A stretch of DNA of 64,000 nucleotides, from assembly GCA_023101885.1 (NCBI GenBank), contig JALPQD010000232.1, positions 2,880,618 through 2,944,617 of the forward strand, given 5' to 3'. Shown piece by piece: positions 48,067 to 60,654 of this stretch (position 1 is the first letter of the stretch; every line of letters starts with the position of its first letter). The stretch is from Typhlomys cinereus (taxonomy: Eukaryota > Chordata > Mammalia > Rodentia > Platacanthomyidae). The translations under genes and the position numbers were made by a program. Under the pieces are notes generated by a model, which saw only the letters and a program-made list of their open reading frames with translations, was not told where the DNA came from and did no database searches.

Positions 48067-48235
48067 TACAGAGAAAGAGAGATATGTATGTATGGCATGG
48101 CATATAGAGGGATGTCAAAAAACATCTTTCAGAAGTGAGTTCTCTCCTTCTACCATGTGGGTATCTGGGGATCAAATTCAAGATGCCAGGTTTTTGAGTA
48201 GGTGCCTTACCCAGATGAGCTACTTCTCCATCCTA
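48020..48235 (-). mobile_element. B2/B3-like SINE fragment
   Basis: On the plus strand 'ctaccatgtgggtatctggg', 'gatcaaattcaagatgccag' and 'tgagctacttctccatcct' match a reversed tRNA-derived rodent SINE of B2/B3 type, preceded by a GA-rich microsatellite at 48047-48085. Confidence 0.65.
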
Positions 48236-48239
48236 TTCT

Positions 48240-48662
48240 AAATTTTAACTGTATTTATTAGCAAACATTGCCAGATTCTCATGTTGTCCACTCAGATCCT
48301 GTGAACCTATATCGTGAGGACCTGACCTGACCTGGGAGAACTCCTCTGCTAACAGCATGAAGAACCCAATAACCCAGAAACTGGAGAAGCATAGCTACTG
48401 TTGTCTTCCAGCTTTGTCCTTAAGGCAGTCTAGCAGTGAGCAAAGCTGAAGTCTGGTATGATTTGGCCTTGACAAGAGCCATACTGAAAAAACTTGAGTG
48501 GAACTTGTTATAGCCAGTAACTGCACATCCATTCTTGGCACAGAAGCCAAGCAGTGTTGGGCCTCATCAAGACCCTGGACAAGGCCTTTTGGAACTTCCT
48601 GAGCCTGGCTAGAGTTTCATGATCTGTTTAAGCTGCCTCACCAGCATAATTCAGCACAGCCT
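48240..48662. other. Unassigned, moderately GC-richer segment
   Basis: Sequence at 48300-48660 is less AT-rich than its neighbours, with interrupted frames in all directions. It may be internal or flanking sequence of the adjacent LTR, or an old retrocopy. I could not identify it. Confidence 0.4.
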
Positions 48663-48961
48663 TGTGGCTGATGTAATATAGCCTTAGGTTACAACAGCGA
48701 TTGGCCCATAGTAACACCCCACTAGCCCATAATGATCTCATGAGACTACAAATCTCACAAGACTATGCCTTCTACAATTGGTGCTGTTAAACTGCCTAGC
48801 TGAGAGGGCCAATCAGCAAAGACTAACGCTAGGATTTATGGGATGTTGGGTGGGGTATGTAAGGGCCTGACTGTTGGAATAAAGAGGCTTTTCCTGCTTC
48901 GACAGAGCTCCCGGCCTGGTGTGTCTTTCCCCGGTGGTGAGGGGGGTCAGGGCCGGCCACA
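48663..48961 (+). mobile_element. Solo LTR of an endogenous retrovirus, probable
   Basis: In order: TG start (48663 or 48672), CCAAT at 48809-48813, AATAAA at 48878-48883, a GC-rich R-U5-like stretch ('cctggtgtgtctttccccgg') and a CA end at 48960-48961. That is the U3-R-U5 order of a retroviral LTR. No gag, pol or env sequence is adjacent, so it is a solo relic. No clear TSD was found, so the exact edges are uncertain. Confidence 0.55.
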
Positions 48962-51239
48962 CTCATCATCCTGCTCAGCCCCAGGTTGTGCCTGGCTGGA
49001 CCAGCACTCTCTTCTGCACTAGCTGCCGAGAGCCCGGCAAAGCAGTAGAATCCAGATTCCATAGAGTCCACAGTGACTGTCATCTTGGTCACTTTACAGC
49101 ATAAACCTCATGAATGCTTCTCTGGAAGTGGAAGTCACATGTCATGGTGCCTGAAAAGAGGAAGCCACCTGAGAAAGCAATGGGAAATAATTGTTATCTC
49201 TGCTTCAGGAAAAAAAATCCATCTAAAAGACGATACAGATGTGAATCTGGAGGAACACTGGCCATCTGTTCTAATGAACAAAGACTCCTTCATTGTTCTG
49301 TAGGGTGAATGAAATGTTCCTCGCAATTGTCTTCATCTTACTGTTGGAATACTGTATTCAAGAGAGGGAGTAAGAATATCTGAACATGAGCCATGGAAAT
49401 CACCTGGTGCTGCTTAGTAGAATGCACCCAGAAACGAGTTTCATGCATGAATTTTTCAGTCATTTTATTTTCAAAAAAGGAAAACTTCTGTTTCCTGGAT
49501 TATAAAACAGATTTCTCTCCCTTCTCATACTACTTACTCAACAGACGACCAAAATGACAAGTCATTTCATTCTTCACTGAAACTGTAACTAAAATTTGAA
49601 CATTCACTCTTCATGTTAATAATCACAGGCATTTAATTATTACACAAAGGTAAATAAATAATTCAGGAACTGGCAACAAGAATATGGTTGCTACAACAGC
49701 TATACTGACAGTGAGGAAAATCTTATGGGATTGTTTTGCAAAAGGTTTTTAGATTTTTAAGGGTCCAGCTACAGAAAACCCTCAATACTATAGATGAAGT
49801 TTAATAGGTAATTCAGGGGAAATCCTTGAAGATCAATGGGATATTACATACTAAAGGTTTTGCTACTGATATTTCTGGAGAGAAAGAATAGTCTTTTGGG
49901 AATTTCTTCAAACACTATATTTGTTACAAAATGGAAAAGAATTTAAAAAACATTTGGGCCAGGCATTGAAAATATACATTAAAAACAGTGGAGTAATTTG
50001 CTAGGTAGAGGAAATTTCAAATTGGCAAAAACTTCATATTACAGAAAATATCTAGAGAAAAAGTTACAGTGAAGAAAGATTTGCAAATTTGCAATTATTT
50101 GTTAAAAGGGTACCTTCAAATAATTGCTAGTGGGTATTTATCAGCAGAAGAAGAAAGCAAAATATGTGTTCCATCCAGGTAAGAGGAACTCTCCAACAGA
50201 GAGGCAATGTGACCTGTGACTAACAGTGTACAGAGTCTTTGGTCAAAAAATGCCTCTATAGTATATCCCAGTCACTGGACATGAAGCATTAAAATGTAAT
50301 GTTGACTTCAAAAAGATTCAGGCTTGACTTAGTGTGATTTGATCATTAAGTTTCTCTATTTTCAGTTCAAATAGGAATGTTAATCCTGTCTTCATCCCAT
50401 TATTGTATCTTACAAATATATTATGTCTTTTTTTTTACATTTTTACAGAGCCTTAGAGTTGAAAATGGCCTGAGTTTTGCTGGAGAAGTTGAGCCTTTTA
50501 GCATTGCTGGAACACTTGACATTTGGATGCTTAGAAATGGAGTTGATGCTTTTGCTTTATGATCAGAAAAAGTACAGTATGAATATGGGGAGAGACTCAA
50601 AGAAAGTTCCATGTTTTAAAGGCTTATTCCCAGGGTAGATTAGTGAATACAGCTCCGGTACTTCAGGAGATGGGGTCTTTTTGGAGAGTCAGAAAAATTT
50701 GATAGTAAGACTGCAGAAGGATTTTTTTAATAAAACATCTTCCTCATCTTTTCTGACTCATGAGAGTCACAGTTCTGCTCTTCCTCACCTTCACACCGAG
50801 GTGGACTGTCTTATCAGGCAACCAAAGTTGTGGAACACCATCTCAGTCTGGAAAATCCAGTCACAGGTTGACACAAATATTTTCATTTCCTAAGTTAACC
50901 ATCCTAAACAATGCATGAAAGGAAGTCAAATTAGCAATTTATCTCTGTCTGATGCTTGATGCACTATCCCCTCTGTCTTTTACCTGAGTTTGCAGCAGAA
51001 ACATCTATCACTTTATGTCTCTCCCAGTGACTTTCCTAAAAGTCTTCCTACTTAGAAATCAACATTAGAAATTACCTTATTCTGTATCTAAAAGTTAAGG
51101 GTGTTTGGTTTCACTTGTGTTTATTGTTCACCATCTCATTATAAGATTATTTTTGCTTGCAATCTACCATAAATAACTGTAGATATGACTACTGCTGCTT
51201 CCTCAACAGTTCTTTCAATATTGCTTTCAATCTGTTGCT
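48962..51239. other. Low-copy non-coding DNA, possible old LTR pieces
   Basis: No gene identified. Small frames at 48919-49326 and 50377-50612 lack domains. Sequence at about 50610-50900 has features of a decayed MaLR LTR ('cttattcccagggtagatta', 'cttcaggagatggggtcttt') but is not firm. Confidence 0.4.
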
Positions 51240-51600
51240 CTGAGAGAACTTCCAAAGTTAAACAACTTAAGGGAGAAAGGGAGACTTTATTCAGCTTACA
51301 GTTCCAGAGGGGAAATATTGTCTTTTATTGTGGAAGGGCATGGATGGCTGGCAGAAGCTGGAGGCAGTCCAAGTCATCCCTCATGGTGGCTGAAAGCTTC
51401 AAAACTGCCAGTTGGAAGAGCAGACCTCTTCTGGAAGTAGGGTAGAATAATCATTCTCTAGGCCAGTCCTGTTGACCCTGTAAGGTGCCTTCTTCCAGCA
51501 AGACTCCATCTCTTAAAGGTGTCATGACTTTCTCAAACAATTAATGATTCAAACACATGAGCCTGTGGGGGACAATTCACATTCAAGCCATGATAATTGT
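51240..51600 (-). repeat. MaLR-type LTR (MLT1/ORR1-like), minus strand
   Basis: The plus strand runs 'gactttattcagcttacagt', 'tggaagggcatggatggctg', 'gcagaagctggaggcagtcc', 'tcttccagcaagactccatc' and 'catgagcctgtgggggacaa', ending near 'caagccatgata'. Reversed, it starts TATCATGGCTTGAATGTGAA and ends with an AATAAAG poly(A) block, the MaLR layout. The 86-codon frame inside is not a gene. Confidence 0.7.
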
Positions 51601-52974
51601 ATTTTAAAATTCAAATAATTAAAGAAGATATTAAGAACAGGAAATGTTTTGTAGAGATGTAAGGTATTTCCACAAAGATGAAGTACATTATAAAAATCAT
51701 CAGACTTAAGAAAGGCTGGAGACATAGCTTGAAGTAATTCAAAGTAATTCAAAATTCTCAGCTTTAAAGACGGAGTGTGAGAGGGTGAGATCAGCACTGC
51801 AGAGCAGTGGCTTTAGCTGTGAAGCAGCATGGTCTCCTGAAGATTGTCTTGTCATGCTGGAAGGTCAGGTTCCAAGGCTCACCAGAGAGGCCTCTCCCTA
51901 CAGAGAGGGAAAGAAAGAGTGGCAGAAAATTCCTGCCTACTGAGAAGGTGACTTTGTTCTCAGTGTGGGAGCATGTGATCACGGCTTTCCAGGCTGACCT
52001 TGCTGTAAACCTATCTATAATGCTTATGCAGGAAGCAGAAAGGTCAGTCTGACTATAGTCTTCTGTCCCAGCTTAAGACCTGGTGGCATGACTTTAGTAA
52101 AGACCAAAATAAGGAACATGGAACCTCAAAGGTACTCCAATTTTGGTAAATGATTTTCATATTAGGCATATAAAGATAAGGTGCAATGTCAACTAATAAC
52201 AGAAAATGAGAAAGAACAAGAGAATTACAACAGAAAAATACAAAGGAATTGCTGACAGAGTCTCATTTTTTTAAGCGTCTATCAGGTCGAAACCCTAACC
52301 TTAAAACAAGATGAATCCCAGGAAAATTACTTTTTGTTATTTTTATAGTGCAAACATTATAAAAGCTGTTTATTGCCCAAGTATAATTACTAAGCAATAT
52401 CTGTGTAAGTCATGTATTTGAAGAATGACATTCAGTGTCATCTTACCAAAAGGATTTTTATGTATGGATCTATCATTAAAATGTGTTTTGACCATTATTT
52501 TTCCTTTAATCTGAAGGCTTATGTAAATATACAGATAAGTATAACAATCACACACACACGCCATTATGTACTGTATCTTTGTGTTGAAATGAGAAATTTC
52601 ATTTTATAGGAATATTTATAATACAATGACTATTTTAATTTTTCCATGCTTGTTTTACCATCATATATTAAGGTTTAACTTGAATGAATGGAGGAGTTAA
52701 AGGTCATATATTTCCCTTAATTGCTGTACAATGACATGGAATCAGTATAACCATGAAATCATAGAAGAAATTTGTAGCCTAATCATAGAAATATAGTATA
52801 ACTACTGCAAGATGTCATTCTCTTTTGCCCTTAATTACTGCATCCCATGCTTATCCTTAAATCTTCAACTTATAAAGATCTTTCATTATCTTCTATAAAT
52901 GTATTATGGTTTATATTTATTTAAGGTACTTTAAATGTTTGCTTAAGGATTACTGATAAGAAATTTTTTTGCAC
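51601..52974. other. Low-copy non-coding DNA
   Basis: No gene. The segment 51712-52050 begins like a tRNA-type SINE ('aggctggagacatagcttga') but continues into unassigned sequence. Confidence 0.4.
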
Positions 52975-52976
52975 TC

Positions 52977-52977
<1 letters not shown>

Positions 52978-53017
<40 letters not shown>

Positions 53018-53280
53018 GTGCACGTGTGTGTGTGTGTGTGTGTATGTATTTGTGTGTATCAGAGGCTGCTGAGCATTTTTGTGGAGATTCAAAAGTGACT
53101 TGAGGAATTATCCTGGATTGCGTTTACCTTACTTTTGCATTGCTCTGACATTTTGAAGGCTCCACCTTCCTGAGCCAGTAGTTCAGGTCTCTATCATTTC
53201 TGACTGGTATTGTTAAGTGGGATCCAGGAACTAAACTCAGATCCTTTTGTTTATGAGGCATCTTTTCAGTCTACTTCCCT
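52978..53280 (-). mobile_element. Older-generation SINE with expanded (TG)n tail
   Basis: A (TG)n tract (52982-53046) is followed by 'aaaagtgacttgaggaatta' and 'tcctggattgcgtttacctt', the same order as 36500-36560, and 'actaaactcagatccttttg' at the head side. The tRNA-like head is decayed. Confidence 0.7.
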
Positions 53281-53284
53281 ACCG

Positions 53285-56155
53285 CCATTCAATTTATTTT
53301 TTTGCTTTCCCATACAATGATTTTGTTTCAGAACAAAACAGTGACTTTTATCTTGTTCTTGAAATCATGCATCAATATATCATTAGCTAATGATTCACAT
53401 TTGCATGACAAAAATAGTACTGTCTAACCATGCCTAATAATGAGCATAAAATGTGAGAACACTTATTCTGAAAAGCTCATGATATAAACGTAAAAAGATC
53501 GAATATAAAATTTAGACCTATTGTTTTTAAAAGTTCTGTTTCTATGGTGAGTTAAAAAATATATATGTAGAAGTCAGATAGATTATTGTTATATTCCTCA
53601 CTTTTATAATTAGTGATAAAGTGGTACCAATGATATGAGCATAGAAATAAATGCACACAATAGAATAAAAAAACTGTGAAGTTCAGGAGAGAGCACATGC
53701 TGTGGAATGATCAGGTTGTAAGCATTGTCTATATGACCTCAGACCAGCTCTTCATCCTTGAGAATCTCTATATAATTGGGATTGAAGTGCCTAGTACAAA
53801 ACCATAAAGCCATCAGATTTTTTACGGTTTTCTTATGTAAATTTATGACATGATATAAGATTCTATCTCCTTCCAATTGATTTGCTTGCCTCCAAATCAA
53901 AAGAGACTGAAAAGACCCGGCTTTTTTTGTGACAGAACACATCAATAACTTGGTTTACCAATTCTAGTTGAATTATTATCGAAACAAAGCTATCATGGAA
54001 TGTTACTGCTGATTTTCTTAGCATGTCGCTAATTTGTAAATGCTTAGAACTGTATAAAAATTAAATTTTGATAAATTAATCTCTTTCAGAACAAAGTAGG
54101 AGAAATTTTCTTTTGTTGTTAATTAAGTCCAATTTTTGTTACTGTGAGGTACTGAAGAGTTAACTTGAATTCATCAAAGAATGTAGTTTAATAGTTTAAC
54201 CAAAAAGGTTTAAATTTAGCTTATGACCTCAAGATTTCTCTATCAATGTAAACTAATATGTTTTGTGATAACAGCACTGATTACATCTACTTTGTGATTG
54301 AACAATATTAAATGCTGCTATCTGGTCATATTTGGTTATAATCAAAATTGATAACTTAATTCCCAGCTAATTATGTTCAAGGGTATAAATTAATTGAGAA
54401 AAGAAGTTGAAGTAATGAAAGGTAACAGAAAAGATAGTTTCCCAACTTATGGAAAAAATGAATTATTTGACTGTAGTTTCTTTAAACATATTTGTAGTCT
54501 ATTATAGCAGACATGATATAGAGTTTCTCAATTTGCTGCAATATCCTTTAAATTGCTATTTAAGTATATGATGTTTCTGTTTTAATTTTTTTTTAGAAAA
54601 AAAGTCTTTTCCTGGAAAGATTTTCACTCTCAGAGGCATTATAGTTCCAAGTTTCAGGCTGTCAGACAGCCACATTGGCACTGTCAGACAGAAAGCTAAT
54701 GAGTCTGAGATGGTCCTAAAATAAGGACTAAAACATTTGAGAGGCCTGGCAGAGAGCATTAAATAAATGGAAAATAATCAGGTCTAGAGCAGCTGATTAG
54801 GGGAGAGGGCAAATTTTACTTGCAAATAGAACAGTTGGCAGCTTAACCTGAGTCCTTCTTGGTGCCATTGAAATCTCATAATGGTGCTTTGTGAGTGTTT
54901 GCACTTAAGATCTGACATTTTTATAATTAAGTTGCCTTGTGGATTATTTCTTTCACGGGTGATGAGCTGCTTAAAGGAGATATTCTTTAAAAACTATTAA
55001 AGTGTTTACAATTTATTTTCTTAAAATATATTGTTGGGTCAAAATACAATTTAAAGATCATATATATATGTATACATTATTCTTTTTCTTTTCCTAATAT
55101 CACCACACATGTCAAATATCATTTAAAAATGTATGTGAGATATTGAAAGTTGGAAAATGTGATTTTAATAAATATTGTTTTAAATGTAATTCTATAAAGG
55201 CATATTAATCCATAGGCTTACTGAACTTATATTTTCAAAAAAATAATTTTCTTTTGTATATTATATATATTATTCAGTGATCATACTTATTGGAAAATAC
55301 ATGTATTTAAGATAACAAAGCAAAGACTCTTAGTCTTTTATATCATATAATTTGGTTAATTAAAACGTGATAAAATAAATCATTCCTTCCAGTCTAGATT
55401 CAAGGTCTGAGAAAGATGTGAACACAGAGCTCCAACATAAAAGAATTTTCAGGAATTCTTTTATACCCTATTTTCATGATACTCAAACTATTGTATACAT
55501 TTTAAATGCACATTGAACTTTAAAATTAGTTCATTCTACTACACTTAAAGTGAAATGATTTGTATTAAAATTATTTAGAATTATGAAAAATACATTTTGA
55601 TCTACTAAAAAGTGTGATAAAATTATCCAGTATTTATTTTACAATATGGAAAATGGATTATATTATTTCTTGTTTAGGAAAAGTTGTACAATGCAATGTC
55701 TATGGAAAAATCACAATGGAAATGTGAAATTTTCCCATAATATGTAGTTAAATTGAGATATGACATTATTTTACAATTTTCTTTGACGTGTTATGAGTGA
55801 AGTAATGTGGAAGTAACTTGTGTCATTCTACACCTGTAATTATGTGAAATTATGTTAATTAAACTAACTAGAATGTGTTGAACATTAATGTTTAATAAGA
55901 AAGAAAAGAACATGAATATTCTAGTAGAATAAAAACTGGTCTAGATTCAATATTTTTATACCAAATAAATGGAACTACACCAATAAATGGGATGATTTCA
56001 GGCTAATAAATGTGGCAATAAAGATAAATATCTTAAGTTTTAAATACTACTAGAAATTTCATGTAATTGACATATCTGCATTAGAGAAGATTAAATAAAA
56101 ATAACAGTTATTTATACTTTAATTAATAAGGTTATTACTTTTCTTTAGAATTCAT
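53285..56155. other. Repeat-poor interval
   Basis: About 2.9 kb with no recognised young repeat and no gene. AT-rich throughout, with short (TA)n at 55055-55070. It contains the candidate conserved element listed separately. Confidence 0.5.
54590..54980. promoter_or_regulatory. Candidate conserved non-coding element
   Basis: This stretch lies in a repeat-poor interval and has balanced composition. It has closely spaced CTGTCAGACAG motifs at about 54658 and 54681 (TGACAG/CTGTCA, TALE-homeodomain-like) and several TAATCA/TAATTA-type homeodomain-like sites. It resembles developmental enhancer DNA in texture only; conservation cannot be judged here. Confidence 0.25.
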
Positions 56156-56164
56156 ATTCACAGC

Positions 56165-56360
56165 TGTGAGTATGTGTGTATGTTTGTGTGTGTGTGTGCA
56201 TGTGTGTATTTTCAAAAGAAGACACTTCAGTGTCTGAAGGTCCAAAGGTGACATTGGAATCATCCTGGAATTTTCTACCTCCTCAGTACTTTGCTCTGGG
56301 TTTTCTCAAGCACCACTCTCCAGGCTTCAAGTGCATGTGTTTTCACCTAAGATCTACAAC
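56165..56360 (-). mobile_element. Older-generation SINE, decayed
   Basis: (TG)n at 56167-56208, then 'tccaaaggtgacattggaat', 'catcctggaattttctacct' and 'tactttgctctgggttttct' follow the order of the other older minus-strand SINEs. The head side is lost. Confidence 0.65.
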
Positions 56361-56364
56361 TAGA

Positions 56365-57800
56365 AAACAGAATTTTTTGCTTGTCCATGGCCATTTCCCC
56401 ACCCCACCACTTCGCCTTTGCTTTTCATGAGTGACTAACTGTAACAACCTGAATTTCACTTCAAAGCAACCTCAAGCATATGACACAAACTTCTGTGTTC
56501 TGCAGTGCTTGAGATCATGATTTTTGTCCTTTTGTACTGAAAGTTCAATTACAATAAGTGAGACAAATATCATTTCTACCAATTGTCTAAATAAAGTAAT
56601 AGTATGTCTGTGACTAAAGGAAAAGTTTCACACTAGATGTATGGCTTCTACTCTAAGATCAAGTTTCATTTTTCCATTTGAAGCACAGGTGTTTCTTGCT
56701 TTCAAACCACAGCTTTTCTCTTTGGATCACAAATATTCACAAAGTGTCACCTCTGTGTAGTTTTTCCTTTTTGTCGTGTTATCTGTCAAATGCAGCTACT
56801 GGAGTGCTTTATGTACGTGCATGATATGAAGGAATCCTCGTCATCAGGCTTATTGTGGAGGAATCCTGATCCTCACTGGGAAGTATGGTCTGAAAATGTA
56901 GCTTAGTACTAACATGTGTTCCGAGCTCCATCCCCAATACTAACAAAATAATTGAGAAGCTTTATAGTCATATCATTCTTACAAAAAGTTATGGTGATTT
57001 TCTGTGTCTAATCTAATGCATTTCTTCCCTGTTTATATGCAAACATTTTCTAAATACAAATTTTCTTTCTGTGTTTCAACCTCTAACATATCATTTTTTA
57101 ACAGTGAGAATTAGGATAAACTGATTCTGTGCCTTCATATAATAACTGAATGATTCCAATTCTTGACTTCATGAGTATGGATTCTATGATGGAATAATGA
57201 GTATAGGATCTTTGCACTTTTTGGCACACTGTTAAGTATTTAAAGTAAGTCTGTATATCCCACAATCAGTTACTGTATACTAAATTCGTTTTCATAATTT
57301 CCAGTCCATCTTTCCACTAGGACTTTCTTTTTCCCTGCTATTCTTTTATCTATTATCTCTTTTGTTGTTGAGCTGTTCCATGAGTGTCCCACTGGAATTC
57401 ATTTGAGTTGTCTTTTGATGGAACATGTCTGAGCACTTGCTGGAGCATCAGTGGTTAGTCCACTAAAGAAAGCTTCATCCTGTCTATCGGAGGTGATTTC
57501 ATCAGCCTCTCAGGAAATAATGACCAATATAAAGAACATTATCTCAAGCTAACTTTATCATTTGCATTATTTCATACATTTGGAGGATTAGGATTACAAT
57601 TTCCAAAACTGAATATAAATATATAACAGCTAATTAACGAGTTCCTGTGTACAAACTTCAATACGTTAAATCTATGTAAATATCTGCTAATTCTTAGATG
57701 AGAGCTACAATTAATGAATATCTAAAATATCAGAATTAATGGGAAAACAGATTTTTGGAGGTTCATAAAATTAAATGCAAATCAAACAACAAGCAACTAT
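56365..57800. other. Low-copy non-coding DNA with an ID-like scrap
   Basis: No gene. At 56889-56950 'aatgtagcttagtactaaca' and 'gctccatccccaatactaac' resemble an ID-type tRNA-derived SINE core on the plus strand. Confidence 0.4.
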
Positions 57801-57816
57801 TAAAAATAGCTCTAAG

Positions 57817-58083
57817 TGGAGCTGGAGAGGTGGCTCAGGGGTTAAGCCTCTGCCTTCCAGGCAGAAGGTCCTGAGTTCAGATCCTAGACCCCACGTACAA
57901 ACGCCGGGCGGAAGCAGGGGCAGCTCTGCCTTTCTGGTCCTGATAGGGCAGAGCCTGTGAATCCCCAGGGCAGAGTAAATAAGGAGGTGGAGGTGACCAT
58001 GGTGGTTCCTGAATTCGTCCGTGATTCTACACACGCACACACACGCATATACACACAATTGAATAAATAATAATTTTTTTAAA
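57817..58083 (+). mobile_element. tRNA-derived SINE (type B)
   Basis: Head 'agctggagaggtggctcagg', 'tagacccc' variant, GTAAATA (decayed GTAAACA) in the body, short (CA)n, 'ttgaataaataataattttt' tail with a T-run that could act as a pol III terminator. TSD AAAAATAGCTCTAAG at 57802-57816 and AAAAATAGCTATGAG at 58084-58098, two mismatches, so it is older than the type-A copies. Confidence 0.9.
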
Positions 58084-58203
58084 AAAAATAGCTATGAGCA
58101 AGTTGATTTTGTATTTCAATTTATGTTTCTTTAGCTAACACTTTAGTTTAATGATTTACACTTACATGTTTTGTTACATGTGATGGATCATATGGTATTT
58201 CTC

Positions 58204-58659
58204 TGTTAGGGTGGTGCAAGAATGAAGAAATAAACACAAGAGTACAGAAAAAGGCAGGATAGTGTTGTTCGAACATACCCTGATGAGGTCAGGCATCAGC
58301 AGCTTTACCAAGAATTTATTATTTATAGATAAAGGAAGTAAACACTGCATCAGCAGATGCAAGTGTATGGGGAACATAACAAATACACAAGGTACTCTGA
58401 AGAGAAGTCAAAAGGAAGCACAAGCAATCTTATATGGATGGATGAGGCAGACAGGACTCTACCTAAGTCATAACTCACTCCAACTTAGAAGTAAGCTGAT
58501 CTTGCCACGGCCACATTTCCCTGACCACAGTTGTTGGGACAGGCTGATTTTGCTAGGCCTGAACTTCCACATGTCCTATATTCTAAGAAACATCGCAAAT
58601 GACCGACCTTTCAAGTCAGGGAATGAACAAAAACTCTGCCCTAAAAGGCAAAAAAGACA
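58204..58659 (-). mobile_element. Probable solo LTR of an endogenous retrovirus
   Basis: Read on the minus strand: TG start near 58659, a TATAAG box near 58430, AATAAA near 58318 followed by an R-U5-like stretch, and a CA end at 58204. This is the LTR order. No retroviral genes adjoin it, and flanking bases do not form a clear TSD. A 146-codon frame at 58262-58702 (plus) runs antisense through it, lacks domains and is judged accidental. Confidence 0.55.
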
Positions 58660-59595
58660 TTTGAGGTTATCCTCTATGAAATGTATAGTTTCATATGACT
58701 AAAATTAGCAAGCAAAAATGAGAAAATGTTCCATGTATAGTCAAAAGAAAAAATAATTAATTATTACATAATATTCATCAGAGTCCTTTTAATATGGTGT
58801 TGGTGTTATTCTTACCCATTTTAATTCTACTCTTTAGTGTATATTTTCACAATTACAATAAAAGATGAATTAAATACTCTGTAAAATATAATTCTAATAA
58901 AATCTAACTGCAATTCCTGATTCAAATCAGTTTCTAAGCCTACACAAGTTAATTACCATTGGATAACTTAAGAATGGTTCAGAACAAATGAATTTGTAAG
59001 AAATCCTGCTAATACCATGAAATTGTCATTGATGTATGAGTAAGTTCAGTAAGTAATGTCAGTGAAAGAATGTAGAAAAAAATTAGCTGTGAAAACTTGA
59101 AGGTGACCTAGCTCTAAAATAAATGATTAAATGATCAAAATTAATATTCATAGCTAGAAAAATAAAGACAATAGACATGTATAATTTTCATTAAAATTTA
59201 TATCTGTGTGTTAGATGGTTATTTTGTCATGTGTGGATAATTAAACCATTTGCATTGTACTACATGTTTCCTTTTCATGATATAATAGTTTAAATCAGTG
59301 GAGTTTTCTCAAAAAACTAAAACATAATGATTAACTGACAAGAGTCTCACTGATAAGTGAGTAATTAAATATGATCTTTCATGTTTTTATGCATAGTTTT
59401 AAAAAGTTTAGAAATAAAAACAATTCGTGGTGATTAACTGAAAACAGGTAAATAATATGTGTATACATTTGTAATAGACTACTTAGTCATTAAAAAGTTG
59501 AGATGTATTGGCTTGCTATAAAGGCAGAAAAGCAGAGTTGCAGGATGTTGCTTACATGTAGAAACTCAATGTTTACCTCATAATAGTTGAAAGAC
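58660..59595. other. Low-copy AT-rich non-coding DNA
   Basis: No gene or repeat recognised. Confidence 0.5.
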
Positions 59596-59599
59596 CAAC

Positions 59600-60625
59600 C
59601 TCCCCCCCTGCCCTGCTTCCACACCAGGTAAGAGGCAGCCAAAGCCAGGGCAGAGCCCAAATGCCCTACAGCCCCAGGTCTGACCACCTAATACCAAGGG
59701 ACAATCATATCATACAACCAGTAGATCCCATCCAAATCCAGAGTAGCTTTCCCAACAACAGCTTTCTCAAACAATGTCATCTGACTCAGAAGAGCCAAAA
59801 ACAACTATCACAGAAAGCAGTTGCAGAATTTGCAGAAGATGCCTAAGTCATATCATAAAACTACAAAATGTACTAGGGAAACATGTCTCTTCCTAAAACT
59901 CCAAGAAGTTCTAATCAGAATAACCTTATTGATACCAGTCAGGAAATCAACACTTAGGATAATGTTAACCAAAAAAATGTTATTGGCATGATCAACAAGC
60001 TTCTAGAAGAACTACAAAGGAATGTGATGAATGACAAAAGGATAGTGAAGAACTCATACTGAAAATAAATAAGTGTATGATCTTATATGAAGGAAACTAA
60101 ACAAGCAATCTGAGATAGAAAAGGAGATAGATAAGAACAACTTTAGAACAGGTGAAAAATGTCAAATTGAATTCAACTGAAAATGAAAGCAGAACTAACT
60201 GAGATCGAGAACCCAGCACACAGAATAGATCAAGTAGAAGATAGAATATCAGCTTTGGAAGAGAAGCTGACAAAACATAATCATTCAATTAAGGCTGAAA
60301 AGTCTAAAATATTGAAATGAATATTAAATAATTATGGGATACTATGAAGAAGCCAAACCTACACATTCATGGAATCCCAAACAAGAAATAATAATAATAA
60401 AAATCCTTAGTCCTTTAAGCCAAATATAAATGAGAACTTGCACACCTAAGGAAAGAGCAGTCTATCCAAGTGTAAGCTGCATATAACATACCATCCATAT
60501 ATGATCAAAATAGGAGCACAAAAAATCAAATAATAGTAACAATATCTCAGATACAGGACAAAGAGAACATTCTAAAAACTTCAAGAGAGAAAAACCAAGT
60601 CAAATTTTAAAAGCAAGTTATTATA
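59600..60625 (+). pseudogene. Old L1 5' part with ORF1 remnant
   Basis: The coding texture 'DQVEDRISALEEKLT' (near 60227) and 'KKPNLHIHGIPNK' (near 60350) identifies the coiled-coil and following RNA-binding region of L1 ORF1. 'ILKTSREKNQVKF' near 60570 corresponds to the later segment. Frames are broken by many stops. The GC-richer start (59600-59700) may be 5'UTR. The fragment ends where a minus-strand L1 3' end begins. Confidence 0.75.
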
Positions 60626-60654
60626 TAAGTATATTATATAATATATTTTAATAT

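Noticed and set aside
48300..48660. Possible processed pseudogene upstream of the solo LTR
   Set aside because: Short frames are interrupted in every direction and I could not match them to any known protein; kept only as unassigned sequence.
58262..58702. 146-codon plus-strand frame
   Set aside because: It runs antisense through a probable solo LTR and beyond its edge; no recognisable motif.
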